Source: Dimorphilus gyrociliatus
Lineage: Eukaryota; Annelida; Polychaeta; Dinophilidae
Direction: 5' to 3'
Assembly (NCBI GenBank): GCA_904063045.1
Contig: CAJFCJ010000001.1
Span: forward strand, 2,611,501 to 2,675,500
DNA: 64,000 nt
Position 1 is the stretch's first letter; every line of letters starts with the position of its first letter. The position numbers were made by a program, and so were the translations under genes. This document shows positions 49,169-60,802 of the stretch, piece by piece. The notes under the pieces were generated by a model. That model worked only from the letters and a program-made list of their open reading frames with translations, did no database searches and was not told the origin of the DNA.

Positions 49169-52100
49169 ATGGCAGCGCAGCATATCGTAGTACCGCCATC
49201 GAAACATACGATATTTATCCGAGGATTTTCGTCTCGAATTCCAGCGGATAATATCAAGTAAGAGATAATAATTTACTGCATATCAAATGTGTTTCGTGTC
49301 ACTGATAAGTTAAAGAGAAAGTGGTAAATTATACGTAAATGTTCCTCAGGTGTAGTTGTGCAGACCTGTCGTAACGCTCATTACAATCGAACATTATACA
49401 TAATGAATTATGTGTTATTTATTGATCGTTGAGTAAGGGCGTCAGCTGCTACTATTTTTTATTTCTACAACGTATATTTACTGGAATTATAATTTTAAAA
49501 AGTTATTTTGATCTACTTTCTTTTTCAATTTGGCAACAAGCAATACACTAAAATTTTACTTCCGTGATCTTGAAACAGGTCTTTTTTTGAGAATGAAACG
49601 AGAGAAACAGCTTCTTTGGAATTTTTTCGTGAATCTGAAGATAAAAAGAATCTGTATGTTGCTCTCAGATTTGAATCTAAATCGGCAGCTAAAGACGCAC
49701 TCGACAGGTAATAAAATCAATAAAAACTTATGCATGCAGAAAACAGACTATGCAAAATATTTGTATACATAGATTTAACGGAAAAGAGGTACTTGGCTCT
49801 TTCATAAAGATCACATTCTTTCGTGATATGAAAAAAGCAAGGCAGAAGGCACAAGAAATGTATGAACAAGGAGAGGGACCAGATCCTCGTGAAATCTTTA
49901 AGAGCGGAGGTCAAAGACAAACGAGAGGACGAGGAATTGGATTTCCTCCGAGAAACCATAGCCGTACTAGAGTAAATCATGGTAAATAATCTTTAGTATT
50001 TCCGTTTATTTAATTAAAACGCCTTGAAATTTAAAACTAGCTCTAATCTTTCAAATCGAACTTAGAAGAAATAAAAAAATACATAAAACGTTACGTTATA
50101 TTATATATTATAGATACTTCAGTACGTTAATTTTATCGCCATATAAATTGAAGAGAATATATTGAATAGTCATAAATTAATTAATTAACAATTTTATATT
50201 TAGTTGTTATATTGAATTAATTTTCTGTAGGACATGACGCTGCTAGAAGAGGCTACAACGAAAATTACTATACGAAGCATGACAGATATTCCTCCTCCCG
50301 TTCCATGTCTGCTTCGTACTCTCGAAGCAGGTCTTATTCACCAAAACATTCAAGAACGAACTCTTTTTCCGAATACTCTCCTGTTCCTGAAAAAAGAGAG
50401 AAAAAAATGTAAGTAACTATTGAATATTTTAATTTATACTGTTAGTTTCCCCTTTCCAATTTTTTTTTGTTTTTTTTTTTCAAATTCAAAAAGTAGACAA
50501 TTTTTTTCATACGATTAAAACTTGTAACGGTTCTACCAAAAGTGGTCCATTAAAGGCAAGATTAAAAAAAAGTTTCATTTTATAGGGAACTTTTTTTCTT
50601 TGCGTTTTCCTTATTTTTAACTGGGACAAACAATCCTATTTTGTTTTATATAGGAATAAAAAATATTCATCAGTATGTTTCCTGGAAGGAAAATATTCTT
50701 ATTTGGACAATATCACCAAGAGCTATAATGCTAAAAATACATTCTCTTCTCTCTCTCTCTGTTTATCTTCTCTCATTCTCCGTATTTCTATAAAATATAT
50801 ATATATGCTATATATATATGTATATATAAAAGCTTATATATATTTATATATATATATATATATAAATCTTCTCTCTATATCTCATTCTTTGTTGTTCTTT
50901 GCTGTACAAAAATCATCGATTGCACAACGAACGAATTGCTTTATGGCACCCATCTTGTTCATAAAACGATCGATTCCTTAGCTGTTGTTAAATTCGTTGA
51001 TTGAAACTGGAATACTATCCTTCATGTAACTTGTACAACGATAAATACTTGGAGATAGAACTAAATTTATAAAAAAATAATATAAAAATCATAATCTAAA
51101 TACTATTTCATATATGAAATAAATCAGTGGAAATATGTGGGTTGGAAAATTATTATTAAACTATAAAAATAACATAAATTTTCTGTTTTTATTGGTAATA
51201 ATATTGATTTTTGGAAGAAATTTTTCTGCTCTTTATTACTGGAAGAATTAATCATAAATAGTATCAAATAAATATGTAAATTATAATATCATTTTTTGCC
51301 CTATCCTTAATTGTTCGATAATCCTTTAAACAAAATATAACTATGTATCTCCACTTTTCGGGATAAATATTATTTGACAAAAACTTAATCAAAAACAAAT
51401 AAATTCGATTACGCATCCTAATTAGAAATCTGAGATTTGCTTGATGTTGTTTTGGCGATTTTTTTATTTAATCCCCAATTCTTCACAATACACTCCTGAG
51501 GAGGAGAGAAGAAAGGTAAAGAAAATAGCTTTGATGATTGGATCGGTTTTTTTTTTTTAAATAATAGTGTTAAAATCTTTAAAAAAATATATCTTTTTTT
51601 TATCATTTACTTTTTATTCTGTGAAAAAGAAATGTTTTATTAACTCTAAAAAAAAATTAAAAAAACAATTGCGAAGAATTTGTCTATATTCAAGGCTTTA
51701 CAACTTTCATTTTCTGTTTCTGAAGTATTTTTTTTTATTAGGCATCCTGAATCAAAGGAAGGACACTTGAAGTCGAAAACTGATGTTGGTAAGTCAAAAA
51801 CTTACAACCAATATACATACGATGAAGAGGAGGATGGCGAGTATGCATCGGCAGATAACCGTCAGAACTATGACGATGACATGGAAGGATATGCATCAGA
51901 TTACAATAGAAAAGGATCTCAGTCAAAATCTGTAATAGAATTAGGCGTTTCGGGAACTAATGGTGCAGTGAAACAAGAGAAGAAAAGGAGAATTGAAGGA
52001 ACCGATGATTTGGATGAACTTTTTAGTTTTAGACCAGAGAAATTGGCCAAAGTTCAAAAGAAAAAAGATGAAATTGAGAAATCTTTCAAGCAGGATTGTG

Positions 52101-52252
52101 AAACTTTTGCTGCAGTAGTAAAGATGCTGATTAGCAAGGACGAATCTCTTGAAGAGAAGCTGCAGAATTCCTTAAAAGAGAATCTTAGAGAGATTGGTCA
52201 AAGATGTATTCAAGAGCTGAAAGAATATATTGAAAATCTAAAAGAAGAGTAA
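49169..52252 (+). CDS. RRM protein with RS region and C-terminal periphilin domain
   Basis: Five exons (49169-49257, 49579-49707, 49773-49981, 50231-50408, 51742-52252) join in phases 2, 2, 1, 2 and close to 371 residues. Residues about 12-85 form an RRM: RNP2-like IFIRGF and RNP1-like LYVALRF. An arginine/glycine stretch (RQTRGRGIGFPPRN) and a serine/arginine-rich region (about 145-200) follow, then an acidic tyrosine-rich part. Residues about 316-371 (KQDCETFAAVVKML, KDESLE, LREIGQRCIQELKEYI) match the C-terminal helical domain of periphilin-1, which binds TASOR in the HUSH silencing complex. As I know the family, human periphilin lacks an RRM. Phase agreement across the 1.33-kb last intron supports one gene. 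Confidence 0.75.
50409..51741 (+). other. Long last intron of the periphilin-like gene, with (TA)n tracts
   Basis: AT-rich 1.33-kb intron with TA-rich microsatellite blocks at about 50793-50875, CT-rich runs and many homopolymers. ORFs here are low in complexity. No exon was recognised. Confidence 0.55.
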
Positions 52253-53176
52253 AACAATACTTTTATTTTGCTTTTTTATTCGAATTTGCCATGCAAGTTT
52301 ATTACTTTGTAATGTGCTTGTTTTTGTTTTGTTTTGTACGATGTGATTTTGTTGTAAGGTTTGTACTATTTATTTATAATATACCTGTATAAAAGCGTAA
52401 GTTCTAGTAATTCACAATTTACTATTTTGTCAAATTTCAATTCTTTCAATAAAATAAATAAATATACATATAAAAAAAATTCTCACTTTTTGAGAGAGTG
52501 AACATCTTTTATGTCGGTTCTCAAATGTGTCTTACTATTTGGATTATAAGCAATTTTCTTTGCCAGATAAACTATATTGACAAATATATATACTGTATAT
52601 CAAATATATATATATCTTATTTTTGCCTTTAATAAATACTGCTACTATACAACAAGCTATTGCTGTAATTAACTCCTACACGATTTACCTGTTGATGTTG
52701 TGACAATGATTTTTTGTCTTGATCATTTTGCTTTAGAAATATAATAAGTTAATCTTAAGGAAGCTATTATTCTTTTCCTTTATATATACTATATATGCAA
52801 AGAGACTTTTAGCGATATTTGCAACGCTTTCCCGACATTTAATTAACAAGCATTAATACCACATATTTGAAAGTTATAACCTACTGTTACTTTTTATATA
52901 AAAATCAATCAAATATTTAGCCGTACCGGAAAAAGTCTGTATACGACAGGCATCCACTTTCCTAGATTGAATTGAGATAGGAAATGTAAGGCTACCTCTA
53001 AATTTATATAGACTGATATATATCTGCTGGTCTGCTAAAGTTTTAAGTTTTACTTGAAGAATAAAAACAATTGATTTTATCATATTTCTTATTCATGTCT
53101 ATTATTTATTATTTTGATATCGTATTAGGAAAGTTCAAAAATTGTCCGGTTTATTTTACAACATTCTCTCGAATGC
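52253..53176. other. Convergent intergenic region, AT-rich
   Basis: Lies between the stop codons of the periphilin-like gene and cytochrome b5 reductase. Contains AATAAA words near 52449 and short TA tracts near 52600 and 52780. Nothing else was recognised. Confidence 0.45.
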
Positions 53177-55024
53177 TTAATAAGAGAATCGGTTTTCTTC
53201 TTTATAACCGAGTTTGTCCAAATTTGGCTTACAAGCGTAATCAATCATTGGTGGTGGACCGCACATAAGCACAATGGTTTCGTCGCCGGGTGGAGAAAGA
53301 CGGTCCGCAATCATTTGATCGTTTACGAATCCCGAGCTATAAGTCCAAGATTGTGGAGGTCTATCTAAAGTATACCATACTTTGAATTGATCGCCATATC
53401 TAGCTTCGTAATCGTCTATTTCGTTACGCAAAAGAATATCTTCTTCCGTCTGCACATAAATTAAAGATATTAACACAATGGAAATGATAACAAAGCCATT
53501 ACACACCTGATTGGCAAATATTAATGTCAATTTTGTATTATCTTCAGGATCCTTTAGGATTTGTCGAGCTAACTGCATCATAGGAGTAATACCAGTTCCA
53601 CCAGCAATCATTGCAAGATTCTTGAAAGACTTTGCCTCTGGAGGAGACTTTTTATCTTTTTGAATCTTAAATTGACCTTTACCCTCGTATACTAGTTTTC
53701 CATTCGGGCCTCTAAAATCAATGCTGTCGCCGATGGACATAGCATCAAGGTATTGCGACATTTTGCCACCATTCGGGAACTTTGGATGGACATTAGCTTT
53801 ATAAATCTTTACGACCAAGTCTACTTTCCCAAGATCCTCATCACTGCTTACTGGGGTATATGGTTTGACGACAGGTTCATTGTCAATTCTGCAACTCAGA
53901 TATATATGCTGTCCAGTTGGAAGTCCTAAAATATGTTCGTTACTAGGAAGGGCAAAACGGAAGAGACGAGTATCATGACTAATATCCTAAAAAGAAACAA
54001 TTACTACTTTAAAATCTATAGTCAAAAAAATAATGCTTATTCTGAAGATCCTACAACAGCGAGTATATTGTTAAATTTATATAGAATCTTCTATTATTTA
54101 TACAATATTTGCATTCAAGTCTAAAAAAATTCAATTTTGTCAAAGTAATCAAACCTCTTTGTAAACCAACTTTAAGGGATATTTGACAGAAGGTTCCTTC
54201 AGAGTAACAGGCCTTTTCTTTTTTCCGAATAAGAAAATTTTGGCCAACACAGCACTGACAACAACAGCACCTACAGCAACTGCAATAGGCAGTACCTAAA
54301 AAAAATAAAACACAAACATTCATTATAAACAACTTATTATATTTAGAGAGATCTTAATGTTATATTCAATTGCAAACAGTTTTATATATTGAAATAATCA
54401 CAATAATAATAATATAGCTATATATATAATAGTCATAAAGGGCAAGGGGATTTTGAACAGGCTGTAAACCTAAACAGGATGGGGATTTTCATCAGTTTAT
54501 TAGTCATTTGGCAGGGTTTAATTAATTTAACATTGGTTTTAAAAACGAAAAGCAGAAACCTCTACTAAACGATTTTAAAGTAAAACCAGATGCTTTAGAT
54601 TTTCTCGGAAAAAAGTAGAAAACTTTTTTAAAGGTAGCTGATAATATAATCATTTGATACCAATCGTAATCTTTTACCTTTTCTAAGAAAAACTTTTTGC
54701 ATAAATTTAATAATTTTCCTACAAAATCATAAAATGTCCCAAAACAATTCTATTTTTTATCTGAATGCATACTATCAAAATAATAATTTATAGTTATCTT
54801 CGAAACGTGTATGTACCTTTGATAGAATGCCTCCTGACATGATGTTGATACAATTTTTAAAACCAGAAAGTGACCTTGTAAACCACGTAGCTATAGCTTC
54901 AAGTTTTGAGAGGACATTTAATGTTTTAAACAATCAAGAGGCTAATAGTCTTAAAATTTAATTAACAGTGTTATAATCATTGCATTAAGTTATGGATACT
55001 TACAGCAAACGAAGAACCGGGCAT
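53177..55024 (-). CDS. CYB5R: NADH-cytochrome b5 reductase (CYB5R3-like), two alternative first exons
   Basis: FAD enzyme that passes electrons from NADH to cytochrome b5 for lipid desaturation and methaemoglobin-type reductions. Common exons are 54155-54295, 53507-53986 and 53177-53449. With the first exon 54817-54840 (MSGGILSK) the protein has 305 residues. A second candidate first exon at 55004-55024 (MPGSSFA) joins in the same phase 0 and gives 304. A membrane anchor ([18 protein letters not shown]) comes next. FAD motif: [10 protein letters not shown] (RPYTP-like, with Lys for Arg), and [12 protein letters not shown] motifs: [12 protein letters not shown] and LMCGPPPMI. The end is RFSY, where mammals have CFVF. 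Confidence 0.93.
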
Positions 55025-55515
55025 TCTCTACCGTAATTGATCTCTTAGAAAGCCAAATTCAGGACAACGAAATATACTTTTCATTAAAATGAAATCTGGT
55101 AGCTGTTATCTTTTAACGTTTAAATATCCCTCTGCAAAGTTAATTTAATGTTAGTTTTGTTATTTTTGTAATCAAGTATTCTTTTAGAAGATTAATCTTT
55201 TAAATATCCAATGGTTTAAAAGTAATTTATTATTTTAAACTTTAAGTTATATATACAATAGGTGGCGCTATTGTTGTCGTTCAATAAAAAAAAAACATTT
55301 TACTACTTGCATATAACATTTATTCATTTTCATTTCAAAAAAAATGCACAAAGTAGATTGTACCATTAAAGTGGTCTGAACACAACGTTAACGGCAAAAT
55401 GCAGCTATAATGATACAAAAACAAAAAAGTCTTCTTTTTCTTTTCTTTACGAAGAAGCACCAATTGATGAGATCCGTCCCGATATGAACATAATAAAAAA
55501 AAACAAGCATATTGC
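55025..55515. other. Intergenic between CYB5R and the receptor kinase
   Basis: About 490 bases containing the CYB5R upstream promoter and the 3' UTR of the receptor kinase. The ORF antisense to this stretch shows no family features. Confidence 0.4.
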
Positions 55516-58500
55516 TTATACATCAGTCTCTGGTAAAAAGTGGTCAAATCCGTCCTTTAGCTGTTCATCCGGCATTGATGAATATTGACTATCGCTTGAC
55601 GAAGCTCTTGGCGACTTCGTTTCAGTTGCGGAACGGCTAAGCAGTTGGGTTAGTTCATCCGATTCTTCGTCCACCGACCTCTCTTCCATATATGACTGCT
55701 AGGTTATAAATAAAGAATAGAATAATTTTCTGCTTGCATGTAAAGAATAAAAAAAAAGATCGTACCCCGTAAGTAACTAGTCGTTCAATTATTTTATCAG
55801 TAGCTGATGAAATGGCGGAAAAATATGGTCTTGCATTGGGATCCTCTTTCCAACACATTGTCATAATTTCGGCAATTTCATCGCTCATGTATTTGGCTTT
55901 AGGCATTCTATAACCGTTATTTAGTAATACAAACAAGGCAGCCGGTTCATGGTCTTCGTATGGTTCGGCCCCATAGGAAAATATCTCCCATAAAACCACT
56001 CCATATGCCCAAACATCAGACATTATAGTAAACTTAAAATCAAAAAGTGTTTCTGGCGGCACCCACTTAATCGGTATTCTACCCCCAGGCCTCAAGCGGT
56101 AATACTCTGTCTCCGTTAAATCTCTTGATAGGCCGAAATCAGCTATCTTAGCTACCCCGTTAGAAGCTACTAAAACATTCCTGGCGGCTAGGTCGCGATG
56201 TATGCACTGCCTGTTGGATAAGTATTCCATACCCCTGGCAATCTGCCACGCCAAGTGTACGAGATCTTTATAATCCAGTATACCGTCGCTTCCGGCAGGC
56301 GGCGAGTGCCTTCTCAAGTACAACTGCAGATTACCGTGCTCGGCGTATTCTGTTATCAAGTACATATTTCCCTCGAAAGTTGTATAGCCAACCAGGCTAA
56401 TAATATTTATATGGCTACCGATTGTCTTCATGCGTTCAAACTCTTTCCACATGTCTATAACATCCCGGTCTGTAGCATTTTCTCTAAGTTTTTTCACAGC
56501 TACAGGTATTGAACCGTGAAGTTGACTTAAATCAGCCTTAAAGACTTGGCCAAATGCTCCCTGACCTATTAAATTACCCAAATCCATATCCTTCCATTCG
56601 TAGAAAAATTGTTCATCTTCCGGCAATTGGGCAATTGTATTTCCATAAATATGGTGAACACGACCGTCATCCTCCATTGGTACTAATCCAACTTGTATAT
56701 TATCCAGAGGAGAGCTCGTAGAATATTCGTTAAAAGCATAATTTTCGTTTGGTTTCATAACAATTAATTTCTTATGGCATCTTCTCATTTTCTTATCCAT
56801 ATGCCATATGTAAAAAACGGTAGAGCATACAATAATAATAGCGAACACAAAGCAACAAATGGAAATAACAATGATTTTCCATGTTTCGAGTGACGAATGT
56901 TTTTCTTTTTTAACCTCACGAGCCAATTTTAATCTAAAATAGACTGTTCTATCCGGATGATTACGGCTAGCTGAAGTTGTACACAGATATACGGCATCCT
57001 CTTCAGCGGAAAAGTTAAAAACAACAAGAACGGTCGATTTATTTCTTTGCTCGTACTTTCCTCTTTCAGCCGAACCGAGAAGTTTAAACTGTCTTGTGAA
57101 ATTATCGTATTTTTTCCAATACACCCTACCATTTCTGTTCGCCTCGCAATGAATAGTAACATTTTGTCCTAAATGGACAGTTTTATTGTTCGGCCTTTTT
57201 ATAATCACCGGTTTAGCTGTATCATAGAAGAAACAATTAAATAATAATTATTATAATTTCATTTTAACTATTCAATAATTTTAAATTCGCTTTTTTCTTA
57301 TCTTTTTTCAGTTATAAGAAAAGTTTATGAAAAAGTACGAAACTGTTGTTTTTGTATGTGTGTGGAAAAGATGGAAAATTCTATTCTGTAGTAATAGTTA
57401 CCGTGGAGTGGCGGGAGAATTTTTATGTAGAAATCACGCGAAGCGGTCCGGTTAAATTTATCCGTGACCTGGCAAGTATAATTTCCGGTATATTCGCTCT
57501 CAACGTTACTGATGCTTAATTGATATCCGGTCGTAGAGTATCTCTAAAATAAAAGAAAAAAGGAGAAATCGGATTTATCTTTCTTAAATAAATTCCAGGT
57601 GTGTCTGAAATCGATTTATACCATAGTATCGCAGTTGGGTTGATGACTCTTCTCCTTCGTCAGTTCAATTCTTCTCGAATTGTAGAACCAAGCAATATTA
57701 GAGACAATCCTATTGTGATTATCCTTAAATAAGCAATTAATATTTACAGTTGAACATGTTGGATAGCTGATCGAAGTATGTGGATAGTACCAAGTGAGAC
57801 AGAGTGATTTATTGCCATAAAAACATTTTTCTGTAAATGAAAAGAAAAGAAAAAAAAAAAACAAAATTAGCAGATAAATAAAAATAAATTTGTGAAAAGA
57901 AGCAAATCAATTATCTAGTATATTAAATTCCCGGGATAGATTGTAAGCGGGGTATATACACGTGCCGAGCAGCTGCCCCGGAAAACAATTTTTACACGCG
58001 AGTTAAACGCAATAAATCTAGCAGTATAAACAAGTGAGTGGGGTGTAGGATGCTGCCTGCGGGATGTTTCGCCTAATCAAAGCTCGTAAAAAGAGATAAA
58101 AACGAGATCGGCCTACTTCCTATGAAAAGATTTTTTTGTATATATTTATAAATATTTGATATATTTAAATAAGAAGAAAGAGAAAGAGGTAGATTATTAA
58201 CCTCTTTTTTTTATTATTATTATCTTAAAGTACTTACCACCAATTCTAATTATATATCTACAAATTGTCCTTCCAACTTGATTTTTTGCCTTCTTAACAT
58301 CTCTAAATTCAATTATAGTACCATTTAATGAAAGACGTGAAAATTCCTTCCTTATTTTTAATTTGTTAAAGCTAGATGTATCTTTAAGAACAATCAAGTT
58401 TTCCCTTTTCTGTCTTCTTTCAGTTAATTTTTCAAACCTTTCACTTTTAGGTTTTTTAAAGAACCAAACAGAGTCTCTTGAATTTGAATGTCTACATTTT

Positions 58501-59020
58501 AAAGTTCTATTCCGGTTGAGTTGTAAATCAATAACTTTATCTGAAATTTGATAAGAAAGAAAAAGTTAATGAAAATTACTTTTTAATGATTTAGAGCAAT
58601 TAGGTAAATTTAGTTATAAAACAGATATAAACATACAACACTACCCGTACCAAGTTCGATAAATAAGTTAATAATGATGTAACAAGATGCTTATCAGAAC
58701 AACAGGAAACCGTTTATCTTTAAAATTTTCACTCTTATCAGATAAAATTGAGCTTAAGAGGGACATATTTAAATATATATAAACCAAAATAGAAATAAAA
58801 TATTAGTATTTCATATCGAATTGCTAAATTATTCGTAGTTTGTTGCTTGTTTACGAAAGGATATTACGGCGTACCGCAGAATATAAAGGAATTTTTTCCC
58901 TTGCAGTTTCTCTTTCGACGTACTGCAAAGTTATTTCAAGTAGAAATTTCTAGAATTACCGTCTACGGCCGGCGCCAGTTGGCAGATTGTTAAGCAGATT
59001 AGCAGAAGTAGACTTTTCAT
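55516..59020 (-). CDS. Receptor tyrosine kinase, FGFR-like, with three Ig-like domains
   Basis: Six exons (58960-59020, 58238-58540, 57622-57830, 57402-57543, 55766-57216, 55516-55698) close to 782 residues (human FGFRs about 820). Signal peptide MKSLLLLICLTICQLAPAVD; three Ig-like segments with paired cysteines (about 21-121, 122-236, 240-335); TM helix about 352-376. Kinase about 450-715: GQGAFG (456-461), VAVKK Lys480, CIHRDLAARN Asp580, DFG 598-600. The paired YYRL tyrosines fit the FGFR activation loop, and GRIPIKW..ETLFD resembles the FGFR GRLPVKWMAPEALFD segment. The APE motif is changed to PPE (WVPPE). Subfamily (FGFR versus VEGFR/PDGFR) is inferred from the kinase. Confidence 0.8.
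57831..58237 (-). other. Intron of the receptor kinase with a GC-rich core
   Basis: Bases about 57930-58085 are much richer in GC than the surrounding introns and contain CCCGGG, ACACGTGCC and GCAGCTGC words. No open frame crosses it. It may be an enhancer or a structured RNA segment. Confidence 0.35.
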
Positions 59021-60802
59021 TACATTTCCTTCTTCTTTTCAACCACTTCCTCTAGTCAAGTTGTGTAAATAGTCTGGGCGTCGTTGACGGAAAAAAGAGA
59101 CCTGTTGTTTCAAATTATTCAGCTATAGTAAAAAGTTAGAGATAATTGAAGGAGAGAAAGTTAATCCTCTCTTCCTTTTCTTGTAAGAAAACTAAATCGG
59201 ATTAACGATTTTATCCGTTTTACGCGGTATCTGAACGATAGGAAGTTTTACGTCAATCAAAAAGAGCGTAAACTTTTTTTAAAACCTTTAAGAAAGCATT
59301 CAAATTTTACTTACGATTGTTATTTTGTAGCTTATTCCGCCGAGTTCCGATAAGGAAGGCGTAGATAAAGCAGCTGTGTTTCACAGCGAATGCTCATAGA
59401 CCTTGGCATATCGAATCGAAATTTAATCGATGTTTTAAAAATTATCGATTTTACTAACTTTTCGATTTAGGCGATAATCAGTCCAAAAATAGTTTTATCC
59501 TTATTAAATAGTGTATTTGTAGTCACCGGAAGGTTTTTCCATATTAAAAGTCGATTAGAAAGTGAGAATTATAGAACCTGGTTACGTAAGGTCATAAGAA
59601 TGAATCAAAAAGCTGTGACTCGATCTTAACCCCCCTAAGTCAGCCAAGCTTTTGGCACATAGCCGGTACGTATCAACAAAGATGGCGGTACCTTGGCGCC
59701 AAATATAAAAAACAAAAATCTTCTTTTGGATTCTTCTCCTATGTTAGCTTCTTATACTTTAGTGAATTTTACATATATGAAAATTTTAATCTTGCTAATA
59801 AATTTAAAAACTAGATATTCTATTTTAACGTAATAAATGTCAATCAACTTATCTATATAACATTGACAAATATAGATAAATAATGAAAAGGAAATGCAAA
59901 AGCGCTTGACTAACAATTACTTCCTGTCAAATATGGTCAATTAATTGAACAAAAGATTACTAAAAGAAAAACATGTAAGGGAAGTCATATAAAAAAAATT
60001 ATTCAAAAAAGACAATAGAAGACATAAAATCCCTAAACAAATGTTCTAGTTTAGTCAGTATCTCTTATCATTTTTATTTTTTTTCACATGACCTTATATC
60101 ATTTCTTATAGAAATAATAATATAAACACTTTTCTAATTTTTCTGTTGGTGCAATTTAGTCATTCGTGCAAATATGCTTTAACAATAAGAAATTTAATAC
60201 TACTTTCTTCTGATTGGATACTTCTCATTATTATCATTTCACTACTATTTTATACAAATATCATTCCCCTTTCACTATCTCTTTTCATCCGATTAAATGT
60301 CTCCCTCTCTCTCCCCTCTCTCCCCCCCTTAAAGCTAAACTATTCAAAAACCATAATATACTTTCATTTTGAAAAGAAACATTGAAAATCTAATGGCATA
60401 ACAACAATTTAACCTTAAACTGAGTTAAAATTTTGAATTGTTACCTATTAAAATCAATTCAATGCCTACCTGACACCATAAAATTTAATATCAGTCAAAA
60501 AAAGAAATTTATGTAAACCTATAAAAAAAGAAAAAAAAAAAGCCCAATTCTCTATTTTACGTTTATCAAAAAAGGTTGAACCCGTAGTTATTAAGTGCAG
60601 GGAAGAAAGTGCTGCATAATCTATTTATATATATACTAATATATATATATATATATATTCTGTTTAATAAAATATTAATCATACTTATGTGATCAATTTT
60701 GAGCATTGTCTTAAGGCTGTATTAATATAATTGAGTAAATATTTTAGTCATTTAATCACTTAGCGATATGTTTTCCATAAATTTGGAAAGTATAGTAATA
60801 GG
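59021..60802. other. Intergenic upstream of the receptor kinase
   Basis: This 1.8-kb AT-rich gap contains CAAAGATGGCGG at 59677-59688, close to the YY1 consensus and about 660 bases before the kinase start. It also holds a CT-rich tract (60300-60330) and a (TA)n run near 60625-60660. No gene was recognised. Confidence 0.45.

Noticed and set aside
50703-50981. 92-codon ORF in the last intron of the periphilin-like gene
   Set aside because: It is made largely of TA microsatellite and CT-rich translation (YIYMLYIYVYIKAYIYL), not a protein gene.
55335-55547. 70-codon minus-strand ORF at the receptor-kinase 3' end
   Set aside because: It overlaps the last kinase exon in another frame and extends into its 3' UTR.
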